A stretch of DNA of 63,870 bases, from positions 1 to 63,870 of the forward strand of contig CAZHVS010000015.1 of assembly GCA_964536015.1 (NCBI GenBank). Reading direction: 5' to 3'. The number at the start of each line of letters is the position of its first letter. Position 1 is the stretch's first letter. Under the pieces are notes generated by a model. That model searched no databases, was not told where the DNA came from, and saw nothing but the letters and a program-made list of their open reading frames with translations. Position numbers and translations under genes: made by a program. The DNA comes from CAZHVS01 sp964536015 (GTDB lineage: Bacteria; Bacteroidota; Ignavibacteria; Ignavibacteriales; Ignavibacteriaceae). Of the stretch, positions 1 to 8,298 are shown one piece after another.

Positions 1-56
1 AATAGGGGTTTACAAGTGTAAAGTCGCATTCCTAAAATCAGGAATAGGGGTTTACC
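1..56 (+). repeat. 42-bp-period repeat, left end of window
   Basis: The core AGGGGTTTAC starts at 4 and again at 46, a period of exactly 42 bases. Between the cores is the inverted repeat ATTCCT-aaaatc-AGGAAT (29-46), preceded by CGC and followed directly by AGGGG. A second inverted repeat, TTTAC-aagt-GTAAA, overlaps the core at 9-22. The same core and the same 42-base period recur at the right end of the window (63792 onward) in the same orientation. The second copy here degenerates after about base 56. It lies 3' of the antiporter gene. Confidence 0.75.
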
Positions 57-95
57 AGCTTGGAAGGTATTTCGCTGGAGATAAGCTAAAACGTA

Positions 96-1811
96 TTATT
101 CAAATCCCCTGCTTACAGGGAAGTATTTATTTTTTACAAAATTAGATAGGGCATAAAAATTTAATTCCTCTTCAAGAAGTTCTTCTTCGACCCTCTCCCT
201 GTCCGAAAAAGTTCGGGCAATTTCGGCAAGCAGTCGTAGTTGTATTTCATTATTACCGGCTGGAGTAATAAGAAGAAAAATAATTTTAGCCGGAGTGCCG
301 TCAAAGTTTTCGAAATCGATTCCATTATTACTGAATGCAACTGCAAGAACAGGTTTATTGGTTTTCAGTTTACAATGAGGAATTGCAATATAGTTGGCAA
401 TACCGGTTGGAATTTGTCTTTCTCTTTCAAGAACAGATTTAATTACATCTTCTTTCTTCATCTTAATTGAAGGAGCAACAATTTCGCATAATTCTTTTAT
501 CACGTCATCTTTTAATTCAACATCAGTAGTAAAAGATAAATCGGGCGAAAGTAAATCTTTAAAAGAAAGTTCTTTTTCTTCTTTAAGAAAGAATTTTATC
601 ATAGGACCACTTGTAACGCTTGTTACCAGTGACATAACAACAATAGCAACAAAAATTTCTTCGTTAATTAATCCAGCGTGCAAAGCAAGAGTACCAAGAA
701 TAATTCCCATAGCTCCTCTTGCGTTCATACCAAAACCAATTGCAAGAGATTTTTTTACCGGTAACCTTGTAAACAATAATGAACCCAGCCCAACACCGGC
801 AACCTTAGCAATAAAAGCAAGAAGAAGAATAACAAGAACAAGAACCAAATCGAAATTAGAAATAAAATTTACATGCAAACCAATAGAAACAAAAAACAGC
901 GGAGCAAAAATATTTGTAACAAACTGATGAAGAATTTCACGAACGTTTTGTGGAAGATGTGCAGAGTCTCCAACAGCAATACCAACAATAAAAGCACCAA
1001 ATATTGCGTGGATACCAATAGACTCTGTGAACAAAGCACCAATTAAACAAAGAGTAAAAACAAAAGAAATAGTAGCACCGGGAAAAGAAAAATTATTTTT
1101 AATTATCGGAAGAATTTTATCCAGCACAAAACGTCCTATTGTAAGCATAACAATTACAAAAAGGAACATCAGAATAATGGTAGTAAAAATTCCAAACCCC
1201 ATATGAGATTGCCCTATCATTCCAAGAATACTTGAAAACAAAATCCAGCCAAGCACATCATCAATCATTGCAGCAGCAAGAATCAATCTGCCTATTTGAG
1301 ATTTAAGAATATCAAGGTCCATCAAAGTTTTTGCAATAACCGGCAAAGCCGAAATAGATAAAGCCGTGCCAAGAAAAATACTGAAGACAAGTTTTAAGCT
1401 TGAATCATCGCTAAACAAAGGAGTGTAGAAGAACCAGCCGCCTGCAAAACCAAGTGTAAAAGGGAAAATAATTCCGCTAAGACTTATGATAATAGCATTC
1501 TTACCCTGCTGAATAATTAAAGGCAGTTCAAGTTCCATTCCTGCAATAAACAAAAGAAGAATAACACCAATAGAAGCAAGTCCATCAAGAACAAGAAAAG
1601 AAGTATTATTATTCTGAAACAAACCAAGAAAAGTATTTGGTGAAAAGTATCCAAGCACAGTAGGACCAAGTAAAATACCGGCAAGAATTTCACCAATCAC
1701 TGCCGGTTGATTTACTTTTCGCGCAAGCTCTCCAAATAACCTTGCAAATACAAGTATAACACTAAACTGTAAAAGCAAAATCAATATTTCATCAGAAGAC
1801 AGCCTTTGCAT
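96..1811 (-). CDS. CPA2-family Na+(K+)/H+ antiporter with C-terminal PTS EIIA-like domain
   Basis: Predicted inner-membrane monovalent cation:proton antiporter, 571 residues. Residues about 8-410 are a run of hydrophobic helices typical of the Kef/NapA (CPA2) family. The paired acidic residues of the ion site are visible as IDDVLGW (D184-D185), and a second conserved stretch GMNARGAMG lies near 361-369. Residues about 415-560 are not membrane-like and resemble a PTS fructose/mannitol EIIA domain, with the phosphorylatable histidine in AIPHC (H479). Such fusions are known in this family, and the EIIA part probably modulates transport by phosphorylation or metabolite state. The ATG lies two bases after the stop of the upstream universal stress gene, so the pair is surely co-transcribed. 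The substrate ion cannot be told from sequence. Confidence 0.88.
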   Translation of the reverse strand: MQRLSSDEILILLLQFSVILVFARLFGELARKVNQPAVIGEILAGILLGPTVLGYFSPNTFLGLFQNNNTSFLVLDGLASIGVILLLFIAGMELELPLIIQQGKNAIIISLSGIIFPFTLGFAGGWFFYTPLFSDDSSLKLVFSIFLGTALSISALPVIAKTLMDLDILKSQIGRLILAAAMIDDVLGWILFSSILGMIGQSHMGFGIFTTIILMFLFVIVMLTIGRFVLDKILPIIKNNFSFPGATISFVFTLCLIGALFTESIGIHAIFGAFIVGIAVGDSAHLPQNVREILHQFVTNIFAPLFFVSIGLHVNFISNFDLVLVLVILLLAFIAKVAGVGLGSLLFTRLPVKKSLAIGFGMNARGAMGIILGTLALHAGLINEEIFVAIVVMSLVTSVTSGPMIKFFLKEEKELSFKDLLSPDLSFTTDVELKDDVIKELCEIVAPSIKMKKEDVIKSVLERERQIPTGIANYIAIPHCKLKTNKPVLAVAFSNNGIDFENFDGTPAKIIFLLITPAGNNEIQLRLLAEIARTFSDRERVEEELLEEELNFYALSNFVKNKYFPVSRGFE

Positions 1812-1813
1812 AA

Positions 1814-2656
1814 TTAACTTTTTACAATTAAAAGATTTGAAGGAAGACTTTCAAAAGTATATTCAATCTCGTGAGGAAAAAGTCTGTCAATAAATTTTAA
1901 CTTTTTTGAAGGAGCAGTTATACAAAAAATATCCGCTTCACTTTGTTTAACATATTTATTTGCTTCAAATCCTTCTTTACCGTAAAGACAAGTGGTTGTA
2001 ATATCCATATCAACAAGATTTAGTTCTTTGATTAACATTTCAACTTTCATCTTCTCTTCAGAAATTGAATCATCTTTTTCTTTATTACTTTCTTCTGAAG
2101 CACCTAAATCGGAGACCGTCATCATAAGTCCGGGAATATTAAACTCCCTTACAAGATTGAAATGAGAAGCATTATCAAGCAATGCAAACTGATAAGATTT
2201 TTTAATTGTGTTTTCACCTGCAGAAGTAAAATCGACAGCCACACAAAACCTTTTAAAATGTTTAGGTTCTTCAGAAGGCTTTGTTAAAACCAGCACTGAG
2301 CATGTTGCATCACGCATAATCTTTCTTGCAACTGAACCAATATAATATCTTAAAAAATTTTCTTCTTCCAGTGCACCAACAATTAACAGATCAATATTAT
2401 TCTCTTCGCACTTAGCTTTAATAACCTTAACAGGGTCACCATCTTCCCAAATAACTTTAACACAACCAGGTTCAAATCCTGCAGGTAATAAAAGATCATC
2501 AAGCATCTTTTGCCTGTCTTCAGATTTTTCACTAACGTGAATCAAAATTAATTCAGCATTAAACAATTCCTGCAATCTTTTAGCTTGCATTAACAGAGCT
2601 TTACCAGTAGGAGAAAATGCAATAGCAAGACCAATTTTTTTAAACGGAGATTCCAT
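1814..2656 (-). CDS. Universal stress protein, tandem UspA domains
   Basis: A 280-residue cytoplasmic protein with two UspA folds in tandem, residues about 5-135 and 140-280. The first domain keeps a recognisable nucleotide-binding end (YIGSVARKIMRDA, then CSVLVL). The second is more diverged and lacks a clear glycine-rich loop, as is common in tandem Usp proteins where one half is structural. It is the first gene of a two-gene operon with the antiporter, and Usp proteins next to CPA2 antiporters often regulate them. Function beyond stress or ion homeostasis is inference. Confidence 0.85.
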   Translation of the reverse strand: MESPFKKIGLAIAFSPTGKALLMQAKRLQELFNAELILIHVSEKSEDRQKMLDDLLLPAGFEPGCVKVIWEDGDPVKVIKAKCEENNIDLLIVGALEEENFLRYYIGSVARKIMRDATCSVLVLTKPSEEPKHFKRFCVAVDFTSAGENTIKKSYQFALLDNASHFNLVREFNIPGLMMTVSDLGASEESNKEKDDSISEEKMKVEMLIKELNLVDMDITTTCLYGKEGFEANKYVKQSEADIFCITAPSKKLKFIDRLFPHEIEYTFESLPSNLLIVKS

Positions 2657-2729
2657 ACAAATTCAAAATTAATTCTGCCCTTAATTTAAGAAGTAGAAAA
2701 ACAAACTCAATAAAAAAAAATTAAAATGC

Positions 2730-2760
2730 TTGACCTTTAATTTTGACAGAACTATTTTTG
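2730..2760 (+). promoter_or_regulatory. Promoter of ilvE (Bacteroidota type)
   Basis: TATTTTTG at 2753-2760 matches the Bacteroidota -7 consensus TAnnTTTG. TTGACC at 2730-2735 lies 17 bases upstream. This would start transcription near 2768, leaving a leader of about 145 bases before the ilvE ATG. It was recognised by consensus only. Confidence 0.45.
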
Positions 2761-2767
2761 CATTCGT

Positions 2768-2831
2768 AATTCATTAAGACACCCCGACTTAATGAATTTA
2801 TTCCCCACGCCCGGTATACCCTCCACCGGGC
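2768..2831 (+). promoter_or_regulatory. Two-hairpin 5' leader of ilvE
   Basis: Two strong inverted repeats lie in the leader. The first is an 11-bp stem, AATTCATTAAG (2768-2778) with its complement at 2788-2798, around a 9-base loop. The second is a 7-bp GC-rich stem, GCCCGGT (2809-2815) with ACCGGGC (2825-2831), followed by TTAATTATTTT. The second hairpin plus its AT-rich tail resembles a weak terminator, so an attenuator is possible. I do not recognise a known riboswitch class here. Confidence 0.5.
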
Positions 2832-2910
2832 TTAATTATTTTAAAGTTCAAAAAAAAAGTGTTAATTATGGGTAGTTCATTTCAAAAATTTTTTTCAAAA
2901 GGATAGTAGA

Positions 2911-3981
2911 ATGAAAAATATAAACTACCAGTTAGTTAACAGAACTACCAAACCTGTTCTGCCCGATAATTTAGGGTTTGGACAAATATTTACCGATCAT
3001 ATGTTCGAAATGGATTACTCACCCTCCAAAGGCTGGCACAACTATTCAATCAAACCTGTAAAAAAACTTGAAATGCATCCTGCAACTATGGTTATACATT
3101 ACGGACAGGCTGCATTTGAAGGACTTAAAGCATTCAAAACTGTTAAAGATGAAGTAGTAATATTCAGACCTGACCGCCATTTCGTAAGAATTAATAATTC
3201 TTCAAGAAGATTATGCATGCCAGAAGTTGATGTTGCAACAATGGTTGATGTTCTTAAAGAATTAGTGAAGATTGATAAAGATTGGATTCCTACAAAAAAA
3301 GGAGAAGCTCTTTATATTCGTCCTTACATTTTTGGTAATGATGAAGTACTTGGTGTAAGACCATCAACAAATTATAAATTCATAATATTGTTATCTCCTG
3401 TTGGTGCATATTATCCTGAAGGATTTAAGCCAGTAAGAATTCTTGTTACTGATGAGCTTGTTCGTGCTGTTAGAAAAGGCATGGGTGAATGCAAAACGCC
3501 CGGCAACTATGCTGCAAGTTTACTTGGACAAGAAATTGCAAGAAGAGAAGGTTATTCACAAGTATTATGGCTTGATGCAGTTGAGCTAAAATATTTTGAA
3601 GAAGTTGGAACGATGAATTTGTTTGTTCATTTTGAAGATGAAGTTGTGACTCCTGTTTTAAGCGGAGGAATTCTTCCCGGCATTACAAGAATGTCTGTTT
3701 TGCAAATTCTAAAAGACTGGGGAATGAATGTAAACGAAAGACTATTAAGCATTGAAGAATTCGTAAAAAAATTTGATGCAGGTAAAGTTAAAAGCGTATT
3801 TGGAACAGGTACGGCTGCTATAATCTCTTCTGTAGGTGAATTAAAATTTCACGATAAAATTATGAAAATAAATGGCGGAAACCCCGGTGAACTTGATGTA
3901 AAATTATTTGAAGAATTAACTTCAATTCAATATGGAATTAAACCGGACAAATATCATTGGCTTACACACGTTGAGTCCTGA
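2911..3981 (+). CDS. ilvE: Branched-chain amino acid aminotransferase
   Basis: PLP-dependent transaminase interconverting leucine, isoleucine and valine with their 2-oxo acids, using 2-oxoglutarate/glutamate as partner; cytoplasmic. At 356 residues it has the size of the longer (eukaryote-like, type II) BCAT subfamily of fold type IV. The conserved EVGTMNLF signature is at about 231-238, preceded by the likely PLP lysine K227 (ELKYFEE). GGILPGITR near 252-260 is the phosphate-binding turn. It stands alone, with its own promoter-like sequence, a structured leader and a strong terminator. In this setting, near a 2-oxoacid:ferredoxin oxidoreductase and acetate kinase, it could work in synthesis or in catabolism of branched-chain amino acids. 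Confidence 0.95.
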   Translation: MKNINYQLVNRTTKPVLPDNLGFGQIFTDHMFEMDYSPSKGWHNYSIKPVKKLEMHPATMVIHYGQAAFEGLKAFKTVKDEVVIFRPDRHFVRINNSSRRLCMPEVDVATMVDVLKELVKIDKDWIPTKKGEALYIRPYIFGNDEVLGVRPSTNYKFIILLSPVGAYYPEGFKPVRILVTDELVRAVRKGMGECKTPGNYAASLLGQEIARREGYSQVLWLDAVELKYFEEVGTMNLFVHFEDEVVTPVLSGGILPGITRMSVLQILKDWGMNVNERLLSIEEFVKKFDAGKVKSVFGTGTAAIISSVGELKFHDKIMKINGGNPGELDVKLFEELTSIQYGIKPDKYHWLTHVES

Positions 3982-4003
3982 TTAAAATTTTGTTTTACCC
4001 AAT

Positions 4004-4040
4004 AAAAAAATCTCCTCTAATCCTGAGGAGATTTTTTTTA
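4004..4040. terminator. Bidirectional intrinsic terminator between ilvE and asparaginase
   Basis: The stem ATCTCCTC / GAGGAGAT around a 7-base loop is flanked by an A-tract on the left and a T8-T9 tract on the right (4031-4040). It can terminate both convergent genes. Confidence 0.85.
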
Positions 4041-4059
4041 TAAATGCTTCCAGTTAAAA

Positions 4060-5034
4060 CTATTCTTCAAATAATTTTTTAAGTTCATTTATATCTTTTG
4101 CAACAGTTAAGGCAAGCATCATTTTAATTCTTGCTTTTTGACCATTAAGATAGTCTGCGAATATTACACCAATTTTTTTTAACCACTTACCAGCACCGGG
4201 ATAACCATAAATATCAAGTGTTTCTCCAGCAGGGCAACGGGAAACAAGCACCACAGGAATTCCTTTTTCAATAACGTATTTGATTCCTTCAAACGCTGGT
4301 GGTGGAACATTACCAACTCCCATTGCTTCAATCACAAGTCCGCTTATTCCGCTATTTGCAGAAAACTTAAAAAACTTATCGTCCATTCCAGCATAACATT
4401 TTATCAGATCAACTGTATTATTTATTGAAGATGTTTTAATGTGTTCAATTTTTCTTGGCAGACGATTTAATATCACTCTTCCCTTTTGAACAAAGCCAAG
4501 ATTTCCAAAATCAAGACTTCTGAATGTTTCAATATCTTCAGTATGAGTTTTTGTTACTTCACTTGCAGCATTTATTTCGCCATTAAGACAAACAAGCACA
4601 CCAAGATTATGGCAGTTAGGATTTAAGCATGTTAAAATCGAATCTGAAAGATTTTTTGGTCCATCCCAATCTGGTTCAGAACTGTTTTTCATTGAGCCTG
4701 TTACAACAATAGGAATTTCAGTATCAATAGTAAGGTCTAATAAATATGCTGTCTCTTCAAGAGTATCTGTCCCGTGGGTTATTACAATTCCATCAAAAAT
4801 TTTTTTTCCCAAATGATTTTTTATTTCATCAGAAAGAGCGAGCATCAACTCTGGTGTCATATGAGGACCGGGATATTTTCCAAAATCAAAAATAGAAATC
4901 TCTGCAAGCCTGGAAATTTCAGGCATCAATTGAATTAAATCATTTCCGGAAAAATGAGGAACTGCTCCACCAGTTTTATCATCAATTTTCATTGAAAAAG
5001 TTCCACCTGTAAAAACAACTAAGATTTTTTTCAT
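4060..5034 (-). CDS. ansA: L-asparaginase, type I-like
   Basis: Hydrolyses L-asparagine to aspartate and ammonia. It has 324 residues and no signal peptide, so it is a cytoplasmic type I-like enzyme. The nucleophile motif TGGTFS is at residues 9-14 (T12), and the second catalytic signature HGTDT is at 87-91 (T89, D90). A downstream DGPKNL element (124-129) completes the family pattern. The gene follows a short-chain dehydrogenase gene by 23 bases on the same strand, so the two are probably co-transcribed. Some relatives act on glutamine or glutamyl-tRNA, but the full catalytic signature and isolated length favour asparaginase. Confidence 0.9.
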   Translation of the reverse strand: MKKILVVFTGGTFSMKIDDKTGGAVPHFSGNDLIQLMPEISRLAEISIFDFGKYPGPHMTPELMLALSDEIKNHLGKKIFDGIVITHGTDTLEETAYLLDLTIDTEIPIVVTGSMKNSSEPDWDGPKNLSDSILTCLNPNCHNLGVLVCLNGEINAASEVTKTHTEDIETFRSLDFGNLGFVQKGRVILNRLPRKIEHIKTSSINNTVDLIKCYAGMDDKFFKFSANSGISGLVIEAMGVGNVPPPAFEGIKYVIEKGIPVVLVSRCPAGETLDIYGYPGAGKWLKKIGVIFADYLNGQKARIKMMLALTVAKDINELKKLFEE

Positions 5035-5057
5035 ATAGGTTGTATCTTAAACTTTAT

Positions 5058-5849
5058 TCATATTGTATTTTGAATTCTTCCGCCATCAACTGTAATTGTG
5101 TTGCCTGTAATGTAACCGGCTTGCTGCGAAGCTAAAAAAACTACTGTAGAAGCGATTTCCTCAGGTGTGCCGATTCTTTGCATTGGAATTTCATTACTTA
5201 ATTTTTGTAAAATATTTTCAATAGAATCATTGTCATTTTTTGCACGAATTTCTGCAAGTTCTTTAATTCGGTCTGTGTAAATGTAACCGGGGGCAACATT
5301 ATTAATGGTAATTCCATATTTAGCATATTCATTACTCAGAGTTTTACTCATTCCTGTTAAACCAAGTCTGAACGTAGTTGACAGGATAAGATTTTCTACT
5401 GGTTGTTTTACTGAAACAGAAGTAATATTAATAATTCTTCCCCATTTATTTTTTTGCATAGATGGAAGAACCAGTCGCGTGAATCTGATTGCACTTAATA
5501 GAACCTGTTCGAAAGAGTATTGCCAATCTTCATCAGAAAAATTTTGAAAAAAACCAGCTTGAGGACCTCCGCAATTGTTTACAAGTATATCAACTCCACC
5601 AAACATTTCATAAGAAAAATTAATCACTTCATTAATTTCTTCACTATTATTGATGTCGCAAACTTTCCAGGCAATACTTGAATTATATTTTGAACTTATT
5701 TCCTCAGCAGCATTAATTAAATTTTTTTCATTACGCGAACACATTACGACATTGCATCCTTCCGCAACGAATCCATCAACAACTGCTTTACCAATTCCTT
5801 TACTTGAAGCCGTAACAAGAACAGTTTTATTTTGTATTCCTAAATCCAT
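5058..5849 (-). CDS. Atypical short-chain dehydrogenase/reductase (BKR-like) without YxxxK
   Basis: A Rossmann-fold SDR of 263 residues. The cofactor motif TASSKGIG is at 13-20, NNCGG (91-95) matches the usual NNAG element, and the substrate-binding serine lies in NITS (S144). The catalytic YxxxK is not intact: aligning GLTGMSKTL with the usual GLIGFSKSL places Ser157 at the tyrosine and Arg161 at the lysine. A divergent SDR subgroup annotated as 3-oxoacyl-ACP-reductase-like is known to deviate from the catalytic tetrad in this way. The reaction is therefore unassigned. It is the first gene of a probable pair with asparaginase. Confidence 0.82.
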   Translation of the reverse strand: MDLGIQNKTVLVTASSKGIGKAVVDGFVAEGCNVVMCSRNEKNLINAAEEISSKYNSSIAWKVCDINNSEEINEVINFSYEMFGGVDILVNNCGGPQAGFFQNFSDEDWQYSFEQVLLSAIRFTRLVLPSMQKNKWGRIINITSVSVKQPVENLILSTTFRLGLTGMSKTLSNEYAKYGITINNVAPGYIYTDRIKELAEIRAKNDNDSIENILQKLSNEIPMQRIGTPEEIASTVVFLASQQAGYITGNTITVDGGRIQNTI

Positions 5850-5882
5850 AAATATTTCAGTTAATTATATCTAAAAATTAAA

Positions 5883-5905
5883 AAGGTCAGTTTTGTACTG
5901 ACCTT
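5883..5905 (-). terminator. Terminator of the hbd-ackA operon
   Basis: AAGGTCAGT / ACTGACCTT is a perfect 9-bp stem with a 5-base loop. On the minus strand it is followed by a T-rich run (plus-strand A-rich 5872-5884). It lies 24 bases beyond the ackA stop. Confidence 0.8.
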
Positions 5906-5928
5906 AAAATACTAATTTTACTTAAAAA

Positions 5929-7158
5929 TTATGCAAGAGGCATTGACTCTTTTTTCTTTTGATTTTTCATATTAGCAACGATTTCAGCAGTATCAAGAGC
6001 AATTACAAGTTCTTCATTTGTAGGAATTCTAAGAACCTTAACTTTTGCATTTGGAGTAGAAAGGTCAATTTCTTTATTCTGATTTTTCTTTTCATCAAGT
6101 TCAATTCCAAGAAATGAAAGGTCTTTACAAACTGCATCTCTAACCAGTGGAGAATTCTCTCCTATTCCACCGGTGAAAACTACTGCATCCAATCCACCCA
6201 TTGCACAAGCATATGCACCAATATATTTTCTGACTCTATAACAAAAAATATCGAATGCAACCTTTGCCCTTTTATTACCTTCGATCATAGCTTTTTCAAT
6301 TTCTCTCATATCACTGCTCTCGCCGCTGATGCCAATCATTCCGCTATGTTTGTTAAGAAGAGTTCCTGCTTCAGATAAAGATAAGCCTTCTTTTGCCATA
6401 ACATAAAGAATAATTGATGCATCCATATCCCCGGCTCTGGTTCCCATAAGTAAACCTTCTAGCGGAGTAAATCCCATCGTAGTATCTATTGAATGACCTC
6501 TATCGACAGCAGCCATACTACATCCATTGCCGAGATGTGCGGTAACAATTTTTAAGCTTTTATAATCTTTACCTAAAATTTCTGCTGCTCTTTCTGAAAC
6601 GAAACGATGAGAAGTCCCATGGAAACCATATCTTCTTATTTTGTATCGTTTATATAATTCATAAGGAATTCCATATAGATAAGCGTGTGGTGGCATTTTT
6701 ACATGAAAAGCAGTATCAAATACACCGCATTGAGGTGTATCAGGCAATAATCTTGTTACAGCCTGAATTCCTTTTATATTTGGAGGATTATGAAGAGGAG
6801 CAAGTTCAACATTATCCTGCAATACTTTATTTATTTCATCAGTAATTAAAACTGATCCTGAAAAATCTTCTCCACCGTGAACAACCCTGTGTCCGACCGC
6901 TTCAATATCATCTTTATCTTCAATTACACCATGGTTCTTGCTTAGTAATACTGCGAGTACATATTCAATTGCTATGGTATGATCAAGAATTTCACCAACG
7001 ATTCGAACTGAATCACCGTCCTGTCTTGTATGAGTAAGCACAGCTCCACTCATTCCTATCCTGTCAACTAATCCTTTTGCTAGTGCAACTCTATTATCTG
7101 TATCAATAAACTGGTATTTAACCGAAGAGCTTCCTGAGTTTAGTACTAATACTTTCAT
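5929..7158 (-). CDS. ackA: Acetate kinase
   Basis: Cytoplasmic kinase converting acetyl phosphate and ADP to acetate and ATP, 409 residues, full family length. The N-terminal LNSGSSSVKYQ is the first acetate/butyrate kinase signature. GHRVVHGG (near 88-95), HNPPN (118-122), and the FHGTSHR and GNGCS elements are all present, as is GGIGENS near the C-terminus. It lies 18 bases after the hydroxyacyl-CoA dehydrogenase gene on the same strand, so they form one operon, with a clear terminator downstream. No phosphotransacetylase is adjacent. Activity toward propionate, butyrate or branched acyl phosphates is possible but cannot be read from sequence. Confidence 0.96.
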   Translation of the reverse strand: MKVLVLNSGSSSVKYQFIDTDNRVALAKGLVDRIGMSGAVLTHTRQDGDSVRIVGEILDHTIAIEYVLAVLLSKNHGVIEDKDDIEAVGHRVVHGGEDFSGSVLITDEINKVLQDNVELAPLHNPPNIKGIQAVTRLLPDTPQCGVFDTAFHVKMPPHAYLYGIPYELYKRYKIRRYGFHGTSHRFVSERAAEILGKDYKSLKIVTAHLGNGCSMAAVDRGHSIDTTMGFTPLEGLLMGTRAGDMDASIILYVMAKEGLSLSEAGTLLNKHSGMIGISGESSDMREIEKAMIEGNKRAKVAFDIFCYRVRKYIGAYACAMGGLDAVVFTGGIGENSPLVRDAVCKDLSFLGIELDEKKNQNKEIDLSTPNAKVKVLRIPTNEELVIALDTAEIVANMKNQKKKESMPLA

Positions 7159-7176
7159 TTTAAAATCCTGATTTTA

Positions 7177-8112
7177 TCAATTAATAATTTTTCCGTTTGA
7201 ATCATATTTATAAAAACCTTCAGAAGTTTTTCTGCCAAGTTTTCTTTCGCGAACAAGTTTACGAAGAATTGGACAAGCCCTGTAACGAGGTTCAGCAAGG
7301 GTTTTCCATAATGTATCCATCCATGCAAGAACTTCATCCAAACCCATCATATCAGCCATTTCAAGCGGACCATATTGAAAATTGTAACCAAGTTTCATTG
7401 CAGTATCAATATCTTTTGCTTCGGCAATGCCTTCCATAAGTATATACATTGCTTCGTTTAGTAATGGAACTATTGCACGTGTAGTAACAAAACCGGGATA
7501 TTCATAAACCTCAACGGAAACTTTACCTATTTTGGAAGCAAAATCTTTTACTTTTTTTACAGTATCATTTGAAGTCTCAAGTGCTTTTATTAATTCAACA
7601 AGAGGAACTTTTGGAACCGGATTAAGGAAATGCATTCCAATTATTTTATCTGCACGACTTGTATTCTGTGCAATTTCAGTTAAGCTAAGTGTAGAAGTAT
7701 TTGAAATAAAAATAGTTTCCCTGTTCGCAATCTTATCAAGTTCAATAAAGATTTTTTTCTTCAATTCAAAATCTTCATCGACAGCTTCAATAATAATATC
7801 TGCATCTTTAATTTTTTCCATCGAAGTAAGCCAGGTTATTCGGCTAAGAATTGCTTTCTTTTCAGAGGAAGTCATAGCCCATCTTTTTATTTCTCTATCT
7901 ATGTTGTCAGAAAGATTTGCTTTAGCTTTTTCAACTCTTTCCTCGCTAACTTCAACAATAAAAACTTCAAGTCCTGAAGCTGCTATAGTTTGAGCAATTC
8001 CCTGCCCCATAACACCTGCACCGATGATTGCAACAGTGTTTATTACATCTGCTTCCTGATTAATTTTTGTTCGACGAATTATGTCTTCGAAATTTAGATT
8101 ATCTGCTTGCAT
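7177..8112 (-). CDS. hbd: 3-hydroxybutyryl-CoA / 3-hydroxyacyl-CoA dehydrogenase
   Basis: NAD(P)-dependent oxidation of 3-hydroxyacyl-CoA to 3-oxoacyl-CoA (or the reverse). The Rossmann motif AIIGAGVMGQGIA is at about 28-40. The substrate-side signature GMHFLNPVP includes the catalytic histidine, and the C-terminal domain carries the usual GFVTTRA and YGPLEMADM stretches. The protein has 311 residues, about 25 more than typical single-domain enzymes. The excess is an N-terminal extension before the Rossmann fold, and no better internal start is visible. It heads the operon with ackA, which points to acyl-CoA metabolism in energy conservation or beta-oxidation. Confidence 0.92.
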   Translation of the reverse strand: MQADNLNFEDIIRRTKINQEADVINTVAIIGAGVMGQGIAQTIAASGLEVFIVEVSEERVEKAKANLSDNIDREIKRWAMTSSEKKAILSRITWLTSMEKIKDADIIIEAVDEDFELKKKIFIELDKIANRETIFISNTSTLSLTEIAQNTSRADKIIGMHFLNPVPKVPLVELIKALETSNDTVKKVKDFASKIGKVSVEVYEYPGFVTTRAIVPLLNEAMYILMEGIAEAKDIDTAMKLGYNFQYGPLEMADMMGLDEVLAWMDTLWKTLAEPRYRACPILRKLVRERKLGRKTSEGFYKYDSNGKIIN

Positions 8113-8178
8113 TTTATATCCATATTCTATTTGTTAACTGGGGTAAAACTAATTCATTAAAAATTTTATTTTTATATA

Positions 8179-8186
8179 CAAACTTA
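8179..8186 (-). promoter_or_regulatory. Promoter -7 element of hbd-ackA
   Basis: The minus strand reads TAAGTTTG, a perfect match to TAnnTTTG, about 66 bases upstream of the hbd ATG. No clear -33 TTG is seen at the expected distance. Confidence 0.4.
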
Positions 8187-8260
8187 AGAAAGTAACACTA
8201 AATGTAATTAAAAACTTTAACATCAAAATATTCATTATCATTCTGGAAGGAAAACAAGCA

Positions 8261-8287
8261 GTGAATTCCTGAACGACAGGAATTCAC
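8261..8287 (-). terminator. Hairpin terminator of the ferredoxin-oxidoreductase operon
   Basis: A perfect 11-bp stem, GTGAATTCCTG / CAGGAATTCAC, with a 5-base loop lies 11 bases beyond the stop of the last gene. On the minus strand it is followed by TGCTTGTTTT, a moderate T-tract. Confidence 0.65.
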
Positions 8288-8298
8288 CACTTTACTGG

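Noticed and set aside
1..56. CRISPR array
   Set aside because: The 42-base unit has a short conserved core but no long identical repeats with unique spacers, the non-core parts are partly similar between copies, and no cas gene is present.
394..927. 177-residue reading frame opposite the antiporter gene
   Set aside because: It lies fully antisense to a clear membrane transporter gene, with no domain, no ribosome site and low-complexity composition; it reflects codon structure on the other strand. The same holds for 7532-7993 and 28063-28461.
2792..2875. 27-codon leader peptide gene upstream of ilvE
   Set aside because: It contains some Leu, Ile and Val codons but lacks a ribosome site and overlaps a strong hairpin; kept only as a remark in the leader finding.
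7155..7337. Short reading frame at the ackA-hbd junction
   Set aside because: It overlaps the hbd gene in another frame, without any homologous pattern.
5929..8112. Phosphotransacetylase next to ackA
   Set aside because: The upstream gene is a hydroxyacyl-CoA dehydrogenase with a Rossmann motif; no Pta domain is present in the window.
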